DNA of 64,000 bases from Siphonodentalium dalli (GCA_032622095.1 CP136068.1:149057365-149121364), one strand, 5' to 3'; shown: positions 1 to 12,269, counted from the stretch's first letter. Program-made: numbers and translations. The notes: generated by a model from the letters alone, not told the origin.

Positions 1-47
1 ATATATCCATCGCATTGTAAAGATCGTGGCATAAACAAAATATAAGC

Positions 48-150
48 TTAGTGTTTCTGAATCGTGGGATTGGCGATTTACACCACTCGCTGAAGCTCGT
101 GGTGTAAATCGCCAATTCCACTCGTGGATTAAATTTGTTATTTAGAAACA
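48..150. repeat. inverted repeat (hairpin)
   Basis: Arms of about 19 bp (TGGCGATTTACACCACTCG and its complement, 70 to 108) flank a 6-base loop. A weaker outer pair (GTGTTTCTGAATCGTGG against CCACTCGTGG...TTTAGAAACAC) extends the fold. This looks like a small foldback element. Confidence 0.75.
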
Positions 151-921
151 CTATGCGTATATTATATATATATCTTACATGAAGGCGAACTATAATCAGG
201 ACATAGGCGCCTGTCAATTGTTATGCGTGCGGTTGACATGAACAATATACATAGCATGCAGGTAAAACTAATGACGTGGTGCTGAAATAAAACAGGATAT
301 AATGTAAATCAGTGTAGCCAACTGCTACAAGCCTGCATATCCGCGGTGGGAAATCACGTTGTTTCATAAATCTACCCAGTCGCGATCACCATCTGTCTAA
401 CAATTGTGTCTGATGCCAGAGATATCAGGCAACATCCAGGGGGGGGTCGGAAAAAATTGCAACATATAGGGCCTAGGGGGGGTGGGCCGTGGCGGACCAT
501 TTTTTTAAAATCCACTTTTTGTCATTTTTTTCACCGATACAAGAAATTTGAGTTTTGCTGTCTTCAGTGGCCACTTAAGAACATAATAGGTATAACATAT
601 TGGTTTTATTTGCTTTGACACTCATTATTTCTGTTTTCATTTTAGTGGGCGTGGCACCTACAAATTGAAAAAATTTGCAAAAAAAACATTTTGTTTCATT
701 CTTTTTGTTTTTTTGTGTAGTCCAAGGGTAACTAAGGTGTCTTTACATCTGGTAAAGATGCATTGCATACGCATGTTGTCGTTTATATTCTGGCATCGTG
801 TAATTTTCTGCGACGAAATACGTGCAACAAATATCACTCAAATTGTCAGCGTGTGAACGCACCCTAAGGTTGATTGCGTGCAGCTGGGGAAATTGCATGA
901 TAAGTAGAGGATAGAAACAAT

Positions 922-1033
922 ATTTGGTTGGATATGGTAACTATCTCATTCGTGATGACAAAAACAAAATTAATTTCGACGATTCATTTCTGTTGTCATC
1001 ACGAGTGAGATAGTGACCATATCCAACCAAAAA
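922..1033. repeat. long inverted repeat (foldback)
   Basis: The left arm (TTGGTTGGATATGGTAACTA, continuing to the GTGATGACAA at about 961) pairs with a right arm ending TATCCAACCAA at about 1031. There are only a few mismatches over about 38 bp and a loop of about 30 bp. It has MITE-like architecture; no target duplication was identified. Confidence 0.8.
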
Positions 1034-1905
1034 GTGTATATGTTCTGTTTGTTATGTGCTCCGCTCAGTTGGCCCACAGCCCAACTCAAAGAAGAGTAAA
1101 AGTGCAAAATATACTACTATTTGATAGCTTAGAATGCAATAAATATTCATATACAATTCGTTACAGATGACTGTCTATTGCGCACTTTAGAGTGAATCAC
1201 TTAAGTATTACGGAAAATATGTATTTATTTGTCGGTTTATCAAATGTGAAGCATAACCATTAAGAATTTCTGAAGAATAGTGCTTAGGTTATCAACCGCA
1301 CAACCCCTCAATTGTGATTTCTAAGTAAAAGGGGCATAATCCCGTCAACAATATGCGAACTGTGACAACATTTGAACTCGGAATACGTTTTCTGAATTAC
1401 GACCATATAATAACTATGCAGAACAGTTCGATCGAATATTGCTCTATAGTTGCCATATATGGACAACCCAACACTTGATATTTCTTACACCATCAACAAT
1501 CATCGGACTGTGACCAAATTTGAACATGATCTGCGCTATCAACCATTAACTACATACCAAATTCCTACGGAATTCTAAGTTATATAGCTGAAGTTTCGAT
1601 TGGGAATAACTGGACGCTGATTGTCACCCAGAAAATTATTCAGGCGAGAATAACATAATTATACGGAATATCAGATATCTCGCTAAACATGTAGTAAGCC
1701 ATGATACACTCGCATTATGTGAGTACGTTATATCTCACGTGATTTTCTCACGTTCTGATTGGCTGCACACTGCTATACTATTATACCGTATTACCCCAGT
1801 AGGATTCCTACTCGCCTACTATTGTTTTTCTATTTCTGAAGACACATCCAATCTGAAGCAATGCCTTGTACGAAACTTGTTGCAATATCGGCATATCATT
1901 AGATT

Positions 1906-1972
1906 TATTAAATACATTGGATATAGCTATGATCTTACAAATCTCCGATCATAGCAATCAATGTATTTAATA
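1906..1972. repeat. inverted repeat (hairpin)
   Basis: TATTAAATACATTG followed by AGCTATGATC pairs with GATCATAGC and CAATGTATTTAATA across a short loop. It is an imperfect hairpin of unknown origin. Confidence 0.7.
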
Positions 1973-2338
1973 GTTTGTCCGTTTAGTTGGCAGGCAGACA
2001 GTCCTAATTTTGTAATGACAGTAAACGTTATTTATAACTTACTGTTCCGTTTTCATCGAAGATTAACAAGTTAACTTCAGAAATTTTGTGGAAATGTCTT
2101 TGCTATTAAAGTATTTATAGAAACAAATGCATGAGTCGTGAATAGATAATGTTAGATGTAACTAATAACATAGTTATGCTCCCCTGACATCGTCAAAAGA
2201 TTGTCGTAAATTGTAAAATCTGAGACCGATTTTCAAAATTCACGGTAATTACACATGTGACAAAATAAGACATAAATACATTGTGTGAGAATTGATACCA
2301 GTGTTCGTTACAATATAATAAATCCATTATTTCTTGCC

Positions 2339-2413
2339 GTTGACTATGCCAATATAGTGATCATCGAGGAGGAAGAATCCTCCTCTCGTACCACTATGTT
2401 GGCATAGTCAACT
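2339..2413. repeat. inverted repeat (hairpin)
   Basis: GTTGACTATGCCAATATAGTG pairs with CACTATGTTGGCATAGTCAAC with one mismatch. Inside lies a second small hairpin, GAGGAGGA/TCCTCCTC. The clean 21-bp arms suggest a young foldback insertion or a structured RNA; nothing else supports a function. Confidence 0.75.
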
Positions 2414-3518
2414 CCAAGCCATGCATTATCTATATAATAGTTTGCAACTCACATCCTATTGTCACCCTAGCATGATACAGCCGAATTGTTTTAAAGATCA
2501 TACATATGTTCCTTGAGCCGTGATAATAATTATATTACTCATTTACCTACTTAATGTTGTTCCTGACAGCAGGCTTTGCCTCTTTTGTCAGCTCTTTATT
2601 TCATCACTGATGGTGGCCATTTATTCAGTATTCTGCTTGGATACAGGGTCGTAGATACATGGTTTCAATTGGTGGTGGTCGCATTATAATTTCCAAGTTC
2701 GGCCCCTCTTTGATCCAGACATAATTTGGTAAGTTCGTAATGTTTCCAACGATATATCATCTCGTCTATGTTTGGAGATGTTCCAACCGATGGCCATTCC
2801 ATGCCTACCATTTGGCCGCAAGTATTTTATATAAGAAGATATTCGACTGTTGTTCTCAAATTGGTCTATAAACAACACATTTCACATTGAATACTGATTG
2901 GTAAATACAAAATTTGAAATACAAAATATTATTATCACAGCAGTGAACATGAAACTGTATCATCGCAGAATCTTTAACAGTCACAGTTTATCCACCGCTC
3001 ACTCCCTCCATTGACAAAAAACAGCCTGTCTAATAAACGTTACATTTATTGCGTCAATGTAGCTGTATTAGGTTAACGTAGCTTTATTATGTAGGTACTA
3101 CTTCCATGACGTAATTCTATAATGCAATTGGCGCAGATAACTAGGGACGTCAGCCGGCCTACATGACGTCATTGTGATTTTAAAATATTCTGATCGTCCA
3201 TAATTCCCTGTTTTTGTATACAAATGTACGATGTAGTAAACACGAGGTTTCCGAGTTCCCGATAAAACCCAGATTTTCGTCAGATTATGTATCTAAACTT
3301 AATGGAAACAGGTCAAAGTGAGAGGAAACATGTATGAGAACCAGTAACTGTGTTAAATTGGATATTTGCAACGAGGACTTGGCGTTAATTGGAAATTTAA
3401 AAACACTCGGCAAAATAATGACGTCACGGAACTTCGTCGGAAAGGCCACGCAGAGGTAAACACTTCATAATCGGAATATACTTTCGCCACCGTTTTTGTT
3501 TAATTAGTTATTTCCATA

Positions 3519-4295
3519 ATGGCGACGACCGGTAATGTCACAGAGCAAGTGTCGAATGCTGAATTGAAACAATTAATTGTGAATCTGACGCAGAAAATGG
3601 ATCATAATTTCGAGTCAGTGAAAGAAGAATTCACAAAAATAAGAAATGAAGTTGACAAAGTGAAATATGAAATAAAAGAAGAGCAGCAACAAATTAATAT
3701 TGCTGTGGGGTCAATCGAGGATAGAATATCAGAAATTGAAGAAACTGTCATTCCTGAACTTGAGATAAAAATGTTGGCAAAGCATGAAGAACTATGGGAA
3801 AGAGGCATGATCCGAGAAGTCCATGATCGGAAGTATAATCTTCTAGTATATGGTATTCCTGAAACAAAATCAGAAAATCCATACAGTGTTCTGGAAAAAG
3901 TGCTTGTGAATGATTTTAAAATCAATGCAGCAATGGCTGAGAAAATAATGGATAGATGTGTACATGCACATAGACTCCCGGTGGCATTCAAACCAGGCGG
4001 AAACATCAGTGCAAAACCTCCAAATCCCTTTATTATAGTTCTGGCAACTGATAGAGACAAGACTGTGATTTTGGATGCAACTAATAACCTTGATCCAACT
4101 AAAAGAATCACGGTTAGAACAGACTTACCCCCTGAAATGAAACGCGAGAGAGGCAGGAAGAGTAATGAAGCATACAAAATTCGGAAAGAACAGAAAGTAA
4201 AGACAAGAATTCGGGTATCTGGGGTGAAAGTACTTCTGGAAATAAAGAACGCACATGGGAGATGGGTCGAACCTGATCAAGAAGTACAAATGTGA
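3519..4295 (+). CDS. LINE ORF1 protein (coiled coil plus RRM-like domain)
   Basis: This is an intact 258-residue ORF starting ATGGCGACG. Residues about 10-85 have the charged heptad pattern of a coiled coil, for example KEEFTKIRNEVDKVKYEIKE, and suggest a trimerising stalk. Residues about 95-190 (DRKYNLLVYGIPE ... FIIVLATDRDKTVIL) match the RRM-like fold of L1-type ORF1 proteins (Transposase_22 family). The C-terminal part is basic and ends around LLEIKNAHGRWVEP. Proteins of this family coat LINE RNA as a nucleic-acid chaperone in the ribonucleoprotein. The ORF1 class is well supported. Pairing with the ORF2 downstream rests on strand, order and similar AT-rich codon use, because the intervening gap is long. 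Confidence 0.85.
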   Translation: MATTGNVTEQVSNAELKQLIVNLTQKMDHNFESVKEEFTKIRNEVDKVKYEIKEEQQQINIAVGSIEDRISEIEETVIPELEIKMLAKHEELWERGMIREVHDRKYNLLVYGIPETKSENPYSVLEKVLVNDFKINAAMAEKIMDRCVHAHRLPVAFKPGGNISAKPPNPFIIVLATDRDKTVILDATNNLDPTKRITVRTDLPPEMKRERGRKSNEAYKIRKEQKVKTRIRVSGVKVLLEIKNAHGRWVEPDQEVQM

Positions 4296-6181
4296 TAAAA
4301 TCAGACTGATATAAATCGAACTTAGTTATACCTCCATTGAATGTTGAAATTATTGAGATTCTATATGAACCCTAAAATATCTTTTTTGAGTAAATATGTT
4401 TGATACATGTATTACTTACCTTTTAGTTTATTACAGATATATGTATGATCTAGTTAATAATTGGGGACATGAGAATCTGTGTCGGGTCAGACGGTAGCCC
4501 CGTATTTGTATCAAGGCAACACCACTAGGTCGAGTCAAGAGGCTGGTTTGGGAATGACGTCTGGACTTGATATAGGTTCTCAGTTCTGCACTATGTATCC
4601 TTGTCAAATTTGTGTCGCAATTAACAACAATTGATTGAAATTTATGGAATATGTGGTCGTTTAAATCAATACATAACTTGAACAGCTTGTTGGAAGTTTG
4701 CAGACATGTATACTAGTATGTACTGATTTATTAAAGTACAGGCATGTGATTTGATCTTTTCCTCACAAGGCCTTGCATTAATGCACACACAAATTGTGCT
4801 ATAAAGGGAAAAACATTGTTCAAAGAGAGAAGAACTCATTTTAATTATTTGTCAAATATAATGACTATTGTATTGCCATTTGGTAGTATCAATACCATCT
4901 GGCTTGGTTCGATGGGAATGAAGCAATCAAATGCCAATCAAACAAATAATATCATGTAAATGTAAACTACATCCTAATTATGTGTATGTGTGTATATGTA
5001 TGTATATCTATGTATGTATATATGTATGTACATGTATATGTATGTATATGTATATATATATGTATGTGTGTGTATACATGTATGTATGGGTGAGTCGTGT
5101 TAAAACGTTAACTGAAGTAACTAGCTCAAAGAGAAACATTAACATATGATATATTTTATATTTGTTTCTGCACTTGTCATCGCTGAGACTGCCACATCCA
5201 CCTGGAGCTATGCTTCCCTTTAATACTCCTTCCAACTTTCGAACATTTTCAAGAAGGAGTATGCCATAGGGGTAAAGCATACCTCATTCAACGAAATAGT
5301 ATTCACCTTATACACCCCTTCAACTTTCAAATTTAATTAGAAGGGGTGGTTGGGGCCTAACGGATATATATATATACACACGTATATTCACACATAAGTC
5401 CAGTGGATGGACAATATCAGAAAGATATGACGGTCTCGGCTTTATCATAGCTGCAGATACATATTTATCGTATAATTAGCTTTGTTCATCAAGACTTTGT
5501 CTCTATAATAAGAAACACCAATTCCAAGGTAATTTTAAATCAGTTCTAGTAAATGAAACTAGTAACAGTGAATTTCAAATGGATGAAGTAACATAACTCT
5601 CTTTATGAATATCTTTTAAGAATATTTAAATGGCAATGCATTTGCAAATTTATATTGTGTTTAGCCGAGGTGCCTTCAGGACCAGATACGGGTTTTTATG
5701 CCAGCTCTATATATGTATATTATTTGTATTATGATATTTTTTCTCAAACTATGTCATTAAACAAGAAACACCTATTTCCAAGGTAACTTAAAATCAATTA
5801 AAATCAATTTTATCAGTAACAGATATAAAACTTAAAAGTATATAATGGAACTTCAATTTGGATTATGGATAAGATTATTGATCTGTCTCTTCATGAATAT
5901 TTAAAAGACAATGCATCAGCAAATTTTACATTCAATGATGTGTTTGGCGAAAGTCTGGGTTAGGGATTAGGGATAAAGATAAATGGTGCAATTTATACGC
6001 ACACTGGTGAGAAACCAAATATTGTTTGTGTTCATTATTAATTATCTTTATTTTCTGGCTTTGGGCTCCCATGGTTTACCTGGATCACATTCTTATTTTC
6101 ATATAAACAACATTGCATGCTATTTTACCATAATTACAGTTGCTGCCTTTCTTTTCATATTACATTCATTTACTATAGATA
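4296..6181 (+). other. inter-ORF region of the LINE
   Basis: No gene is seen. The stretch contains a TATG microsatellite and small hairpins near 5221-5345, for example TACTCCTT/AAGGAGTA and CACCCCTT/AAGGGGTG. It also holds a diverged direct duplication: about 5505-5655 and 5762-5945 share AAGAAACACC, CCAAGGTAA, CTCTTTATGAATAT-like and GCAATGCAT-like blocks in the same order. This may be an unusually long LINE spacer or a separate insertion between ORF1 and ORF2. Confidence 0.6.
4980..5092 (+). repeat. TATG/TA microsatellite
   Basis: A degenerate run of TATG, TGTA and TATA units. It creates short spurious open frames of alternating Tyr, Met, Cys and Ile on the plus strand. Confidence 0.9.
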
Positions 6182-9100
6182 ATGGCTGAACTAATGACAT
6201 TAAAGTTTGATGAGATAGAGAATCACAACAAATTTAATTTTAAGGAAACATATAAATTTAAAAATTGTCGAAAAACAGAGTTTGACGATAACCCAATTAA
6301 TGGTTTACCAACAACTCACTACTATTCACCAGATGAATACCATAGATTAACTAAAACAAAGAGCAATATATCCTTGTTTAACCTAAATTGTCAAAGTCTT
6401 AACGCTAATTGGGATTCATTCAATTCACTTATGTTTGAACTTCAAAATAATACCGGAAAATTTGGACTGATAGGGCTCACTGAAATATTTAGAGCACCAG
6501 ATAATATTGATTTTTCTATGGAAGGGTATCATCCATTGATAAGGAAATGTAGGCCGGTAGAGGACGATTCGAGAGGAGGAGTTGGAATGTTTATAAGATC
6601 TGACTTAAACTATAAGGTTAGAGACGACTTATCAGTTTTTATCCCACATGTATTCGAATCTCTTTTTATTGAAATAATTGAACCAAATAGGAAATCCTAT
6701 ATAACTGGTATTATTTATAGACCTAATTCTCAACCAAAAGCAGATATAGACATATTCATTAAATCAATGAAAGAAATTATGAGTAGAATAAAATCTGAAC
6801 ACAAAACAAGTTTTTTAATGGGGGATTATAATATAGACCTCCTGAAATTTGGACAACATGTTAAAACAAATGAATTTATTGATGCAGTAATCACAGATGG
6901 TTTTATGCCTACTATTTTCAAACCCACACGTGTAACATCGCATTCAGCAACCCTTATTGACCAGATACTCTCAAATGACCCAGTTAATGAATTTCATTCT
7001 GGAATAATAATAACAGATGTGAGTGACCACTTTGCAACATTTTATCGCCAAATTGATTCCTCCAAAATGCCAAAAGGTGGCTGTGAATCCATTTGGAATA
7101 GGATCTTTGATGAAGATAATATATCTTGTTTTAAGCGATTGCTATCATCTACAGACTTTGAAATAACTTTGCAATCATCATCCGTAGATGAATCATACCA
7201 ATCATTCATGGATGTTTACACAAATGCTTATGACATTGCCTTTCCGCTAAAAAAAACTAACAAAAAATTCCAAAAACAACAGCCATGGATGACCAAAGGC
7301 CTATTGCAGTCGTCAATAGAAAAAGGAAAATTATATAGAAAACAATTGAGGTCTCCAACAGGCATCAATATAGAAAACTATAAAAACTACTGTCGATACT
7401 TTAATCGCGTCAAAAGATATATAAAAAAAGATTATTATAATAGTAGGCTGCATATGTATAAAAGTGATATGAAGAAAACATGGGATATTTTGAGGGAAGT
7501 TATCCAGCATTCAAATAAAAAGATGCAGTACCCCCAAAGTTTTAACATTGATGGTAAACAAATACAGAACAGATATCAAATAGCAGAAGAATTTAACAAT
7601 TTCTTCTCAACTATTGGATTGCGAGAAGCAGAACATATTGACAAAAAAGTGGATCATGACTTTACACATTATCTTGATGAACCAACATCTAATAGTATGT
7701 TTATGAGACCAACAAACATAGAAGAATTGGACAATATTGTGAAAAATATGAAAAATAAAACTAGTAAGGATAATTTGGGAATAACAACAAGTCTTCTTAA
7801 AGAAACTATAAGTGAAATATCTACACCTCTATGCCATATAATAAATCTATCAATTGAAAAGGGTATTGTTCCAAGTGACATGAAAATAGCCAGAATCATA
7901 CCACTATTCAAATCCAATAAAAAAACTCTAGTTGAAAATTATCGTCCAATTAGTATACTTCCAATATTTTCAAAGGTACTTGAGAAAGTGGTTTGCAGTC
8001 GTTTAACGGAATACTTTGATGATAAATTTTATATTCACCAATATGGGTTTCGTAAAGGTCGCTCCACTATACATCCTATAATTAAACTTTTAAATGATGT
8101 TGCTAGTAATAATGATAAGAAAACTAAGGATTGTACATTAGCTACTTTTATTGATTTTTCAAAAGCTTTCGATACGATAAACCATGATATTCTCTTAACT
8201 AAACTCGAATACTACGGAATTAGGGGCAATGTTAAAAATTGGTTTAGAAGCTATTTAAAGGATAGGATGCAATATGTAGATATTGAAGGATCAGTCTCCT
8301 CAAAGAGGCGTAACACGATTGGGGTGCCTCAAGGTTCGGTACTGGGGCCAATACTTTTTCTAATTTATGTCAATGATATGTACAAAAGTACAAAACTGTC
8401 TCTTTTGTCATTTGCAGATGACACAACAGTATATTCATCTCATCATGACATAAAATATCTTTTTTCCCATACCAATGCTCAATTAAATGGCTTAAATAAC
8501 TGGTGTAAGGCAAATAAGCTATCACTAAACACCAAGAAAACCAAGTATATCATAATTCAACCAACAGGTGGTAAACATAATTCCAATAATCACCATCTTA
8601 TAATAAATGGGAATCAAATAGAAAGAATCGGTAATAATTATCGAGAAACTACATTCAAATTCCTTGGTATTCACATTGATGAACATTTAACATTTAAACA
8701 CCATGTATCTGTTATCTCAACAAGAATATCTCGAGCACTATATGCCATTAATCGTGTAAAAAATATCCTTTCACAAAAAAGTATGCACATGTTATATCAT
8801 TCTCTTATTCAAAGTCATATAATGTATGGTATTGAAATTTGGGGCAATGCTAAAACCATCAATAAACTGATCGTATTACAGAAAAAAGCTATCCGAACTA
8901 TCCACAATGTAAGATACAATAGCCACACAGACCCGCTTTTTAAACTTAGTAAGATTCTAAAAATAAAGGACATATACAGAATTAAATGTTATCTATTCAT
9001 GCATGATTGGTCAAATAATATTTTACCCAGCTCACTTTTAGACACTTACAACAAATATAATAATCCAACAAAGATTACTAGACAAACTGGAAATATTCAC

Positions 9101-9310
9101 GAAACTAGGGCTAGAACCACATTTACTGAAAACCTACCACTACATATCTTCCCAAAACAATGGAAAGAAGTTGACATAAATTCACAATCCCTTATGCCAC
9201 GTACTAACTTTAAACGCCAGGTTACACTAGAATTAATTGAGTCTTATCTTGAAAAAGTTGAATGTAAAAACTTATATTGTCATGACTGCTATCCAGGCGT
9301 CATGTCATGA
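6182..9310 (+). CDS. LINE ORF2: apurinic-type endonuclease plus reverse transcriptase
   Basis: This is an intact 1042-residue ORF. The N-terminal exonuclease-endonuclease-phosphatase domain shows NLNCQS (residues about 67-72), GLTE with catalytic E101, GIIYRPN (about 176-182), GDYNIDL with D215 and N217, and SDH (281-283). The reverse transcriptase has FIDFSKAFDT (D658), GVPQGSVLGP (714-723) and the catalytic FADD box (744-747). The thumb/C-terminal part contains FLGIHID, a Y-rich SHIMYGIEIWG block and LQKKAIRTI, as in the CR1/Jockey/L2 groups. The enzyme nicks target DNA and copies element RNA onto the nicked end in the nucleus. All catalytic motifs are present and there is no stop, so this copy may be autonomous. 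The clade is not certain. Confidence 0.93.
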   Translation: MAELMTLKFDEIENHNKFNFKETYKFKNCRKTEFDDNPINGLPTTHYYSPDEYHRLTKTKSNISLFNLNCQSLNANWDSFNSLMFELQNNTGKFGLIGLTEIFRAPDNIDFSMEGYHPLIRKCRPVEDDSRGGVGMFIRSDLNYKVRDDLSVFIPHVFESLFIEIIEPNRKSYITGIIYRPNSQPKADIDIFIKSMKEIMSRIKSEHKTSFLMGDYNIDLLKFGQHVKTNEFIDAVITDGFMPTIFKPTRVTSHSATLIDQILSNDPVNEFHSGIIITDVSDHFATFYRQIDSSKMPKGGCESIWNRIFDEDNISCFKRLLSSTDFEITLQSSSVDESYQSFMDVYTNAYDIAFPLKKTNKKFQKQQPWMTKGLLQSSIEKGKLYRKQLRSPTGINIENYKNYCRYFNRVKRYIKKDYYNSRLHMYKSDMKKTWDILREVIQHSNKKMQYPQSFNIDGKQIQNRYQIAEEFNNFFSTIGLREAEHIDKKVDHDFTHYLDEPTSNSMFMRPTNIEELDNIVKNMKNKTSKDNLGITTSLLKETISEISTPLCHIINLSIEKGIVPSDMKIARIIPLFKSNKKTLVENYRPISILPIFSKVLEKVVCSRLTEYFDDKFYIHQYGFRKGRSTIHPIIKLLNDVASNNDKKTKDCTLATFIDFSKAFDTINHDILLTKLEYYGIRGNVKNWFRSYLKDRMQYVDIEGSVSSKRRNTIGVPQGSVLGPILFLIYVNDMYKSTKLSLLSFADDTTVYSSHHDIKYLFSHTNAQLNGLNNWCKANKLSLNTKKTKYIIIQPTGGKHNSNNHHLIINGNQIERIGNNYRETTFKFLGIHIDEHLTFKHHVSVISTRISRALYAINRVKNILSQKSMHMLYHSLIQSHIMYGIEIWGNAKTINKLIVLQKKAIRTIHNVRYNSHTDPLFKLSKILKIKDIYRIKCYLFMHDWSNNILPSSLLDTYNKYNNPTKITRQTGNIHETRARTTFTENLPLHIFPKQWKEVDINSQSLMPRTNFKRQVTLELIESYLEKVECKNLYCHDCYPGVMS

Positions 9311-9989
9311 GGTAGTAATATCATATAACATATTACTGACAAATTATAGGAAACTGATTTAGATATTTAGATACTTGTTCTGTCTCATCATCATCATCAT
9401 CATTAATTCATCATTAAGTTTCATTCAATAATTTTCATTAAATGAAAAAACAGCAATAATTATTATCCAATGATATTGCAGTAGCATTATTATTATTTTG
9501 TTGATAAAAGTTGCAATGTCAATAAGCATAAGTCTAATTTGAAAGTATGACCACTGACCAGGGGAGCTCAGAGCCAGAAAGGAAGTTTTTCCAGGGAGAT
9601 GGTAGGAAGACGACCAGAAGGTCATGCCACCTCCCAGTAATGTATTATCACTATTTTTTGTTTGTTATTTTTTACCATTGTTATGTTGATATTTACATTA
9701 CTAATAAACACTTGAACTTGAACTTGAACAAGTTCTTAAAAGGATATACGTTTTTGCTCTAAAACATCTATAAATTATCAGAACAAGGTCGGCCTAGAAT
9801 AACTGGAAAAAAGATAATGGCCTATTTCGCTCTAAGTTACACTTGCCCACGTCATGAATGTTAATTAGTTTGCATAACCTGATAAATATAAGGGCGTAAT
9901 CGAAGTAACGAATGAAACACTTAGGAAAATGACAGAAATCCCCCATACAATGTAAATTTTGCACGATGTATAAATAAAATGTGTAACTA

Positions 9990-10112
9990 ATGCTGTCGCT
10001 TAAACGGTTTATGTCCGCTCGGGGGATGTGGCATCTATTGGACTCGGCAGATCCTCGCCCAATATATGCTCACATACCCCTCAAGCACATAAACCGGTTA
10101 AGCGACGGCACT
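9990..10112. repeat. inverted repeat (foldback)
   Basis: TGCTGTCGCTTAAACGGTTT pairs with AAACCGGTTAAGCGACGGCA (two or three differences) around a loop of about 75 bp. The arms look like MITE termini. Confidence 0.7.
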
Positions 10113-10258
10113 AGCTACATATTCTAAATATATTGGTATTTCCGCAACAGGAAAGTGAGAACAAAGTCCTCTGAATAACATAAGATCCGACATTATTGTT
10201 TCTATACCGATAACTAAAGATTAGTATGATTCCCTAGAGCATTATGCACTGTATCGTC

Positions 10259-10349
10259 AGTTATGCCACACAAATAGACTGTATATCTCCAAGAGTATAA
10301 ATGTTATTACAAGTTATCTTTTTATGTTAAATGTAATGACATTAAGACA
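10259..10349 (+). repeat. dispersed repeat, copy 1
   Basis: About 90 bp beginning GTTATGCCACACAAATAGAC and ending GTAATGACATTAAG are repeated nearly perfectly at 12045-12133. Copy 1 is followed by ACAAATAAACTGAATTGAAT, a polyadenylation-like tail, so this is probably the 3' end of a retroelement. Confidence 0.8.
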
Positions 10350-12044
10350 AATAAACTGAATTGAATCGAGGTGAGAACAATTCCAACTTAGTAGTGGGTG
10401 TGATATTTCCAATTGATGTTTCAACCATTATATATTGAAAATGTTGACACAAAGTTGACAACAACAACCAATATATGTAAATATTAATATGTTATCAATT
10501 ATTATGAAGCATACAGTCTAATATTTGATTGTCGGACCCGTCCCCTATCAGGTTTATCACGGCAGAGACGAGCCGACAGGGGGATGTCAATCTCCAACTT
10601 GATCAATTATTTCAAAATTTTGACATTTCATTCTTGACACATCATTTGGAAATTGCGCACACAAATAGGTTGGAATTGTTTTCACAGTTTAATTTTACTA
10701 CCAGTAAACAGTTATTATCGGGGAATTTGTTGTTCTATAGGCAGTCGCATATGTTCATAGTCTTGGGTGGTTATTTAAAACAATACGCACCCACTGTATG
10801 TCATATCCTGCTATCTTAACCGTTTTCGTCAAACATTTTGTGGGAGGGGGTCCTCAATTGGCCTGGGGAAAACACGTGTGTTGGAGAGGTGGGAGTCCGA
10901 TATTGGACATGACAAAACTTGCGTTCCCGGGGTTGTTGGTCCAAACATTTATCAAAACCAAAAAGTTAAACCTTGTATCCAGGAGATTTGTCCTGCCCCT
11001 TTACCAGTTGGAAAACACCAATAATCCCGAATAGGTTGGACACAAGTTGCATATAACGTACTAAGTGTTATGTATTTCGTCTTCAAACATTTCGGTTAGC
11101 AATGTAACTGCATACATTAATCGAAACAAAGGTTATTTATTGAATCAATAGGAACATACATATATAAAATGATACACCTTATGATAAATATGACCAATAT
11201 TTAAACATGTATTAATGGTCCCATGCTATTTTTACAAAGCCTATTCTCGTCTATTTTAATTTAGATTATAGTGTATACAATATCATGGTCGGAACAGGAA
11301 GGGGTATCGGAAAGACGCTATTTACATTTGTATTAAATTTTGGATGCGTTTAGTTCATACATGTTTCATTTCCATGTTATACACCAACAATTCATTTGTT
11401 GATTTTTAATAACAAATTGATATTCTTTGGTATTTATAGGGTTTAGTTTGTATGTCATGCTTGGTGTTCAACATGTTTTCAATAGAGCAAAGCAGAAACA
11501 AATGGTAATTTAGATTACTATGTTTTTGTTGTAACTGTAACAGAAACACGTTTAAAAGAACATGGCTTAGTATACCTATTATCATATATGATATATACTA
11601 ATATGATTATTATAAGGAATATATTTGCTATTGCAGATGACCAGTATGGCGACAACGTCATACCGCTCTAACCACTCTGTCACGCTCTACCCCAACACAA
11701 ATTCGTTTGTTGTTAAACTAACTTCTTCTTACCGTTTTGACCCCAACATTAAAATAGAATCAGGAAACCGCATTGATTAAGTGGGAGCTCACGTGAGCGA
11801 CTTTGTATTGGGATTTTCATGCAAATCTCTGGAAGAAACGTTATGTAGCTTATGCACGAAGCAGTTGTCCGGGAACTGAAGCAAGCACATAAACAGGCAT
11901 ACCATTTAAATTGCGGGTAGATCAACTATAAATATTTTCTATACATTAATTTGTTTTATTTTATTTTCAGAAATTACAACACTTGACATAATTTTGAAAA
12001 ATCTATTTTAAATTCAACAATACGCCAACATAATCATGGAACAA

Positions 12045-12133
12045 GTTATGCCACACAAATAGACTGTATAGCTCCAAGAGTATAAATGTTATTACAAATT
12101 ATCTTTTTATGTTAAATGTAATGACATTAAGAA
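12045..12133 (+). repeat. dispersed repeat, copy 2
   Basis: Second copy of the 90-bp sequence at 10259-10349, with one or two substitutions. It ends at GACATTAAG and lacks the tail seen after copy 1. Confidence 0.8.
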
Positions 12134-12269
12134 TGGATTCTGCGCAGAAAAATTATGCATATATAGATCGTATGGTATCAAGGATGGTGTATTATCAGGA
12201 AATAAATAATCACTACTTGTATCGTATGATATGTATGTATATATATCACAGTCTGTAATCAGTTGAATA

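Larger units (their letters stand above)
1..3518. other. non-coding, hairpin-rich flank
   Basis: I see no convincing coding region here. Open frames are short and lack recognisable domains. The stretch is AT-rich and holds four separate long inverted repeats, listed individually. The last few hundred bases before 3519 may be the 5' untranslated region of the LINE that follows, but its exact 5' end cannot be placed without a second copy. Confidence 0.6.
3400..9732 (+). mobile_element. non-LTR retrotransposon (LINE), two ORFs
   Basis: A coiled-coil/RRM-type ORF1 (3519-4295) and an endonuclease-reverse transcriptase ORF2 (6182-9310) lie on the same strand, followed by about 400 bp of 3' untranslated region. 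The tail ends in about three TTGAAC units (9712-9729), the simple-repeat type of tail seen in CR1/L2/Jockey-like LINEs instead of poly(A). The gap of about 1.9 kb between the ORFs is unusually long and contains a microsatellite and a diverged duplication, so it may include an insertion, or ORF1 may belong to a different copy. The 5' boundary at 3400 is a guess. Both ORFs are uninterrupted, which suggests recent activity. Confidence 0.75.
9733..12044. other. non-coding, repeat-derived
   Basis: No supported gene. The stretch holds an inverted repeat at 9993-10110, a LINE/SINE-tail-like copy at 10259-10349 and otherwise unique AT-rich DNA. Short ORFs here have no domain features. Confidence 0.6.

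Noticed and set aside
3602-4177. 191-codon minus-strand frame opposite LINE ORF1
   Set aside because: Shadow of a strongly supported plus-strand ORF; hydrophobic composition typical of an antisense frame.
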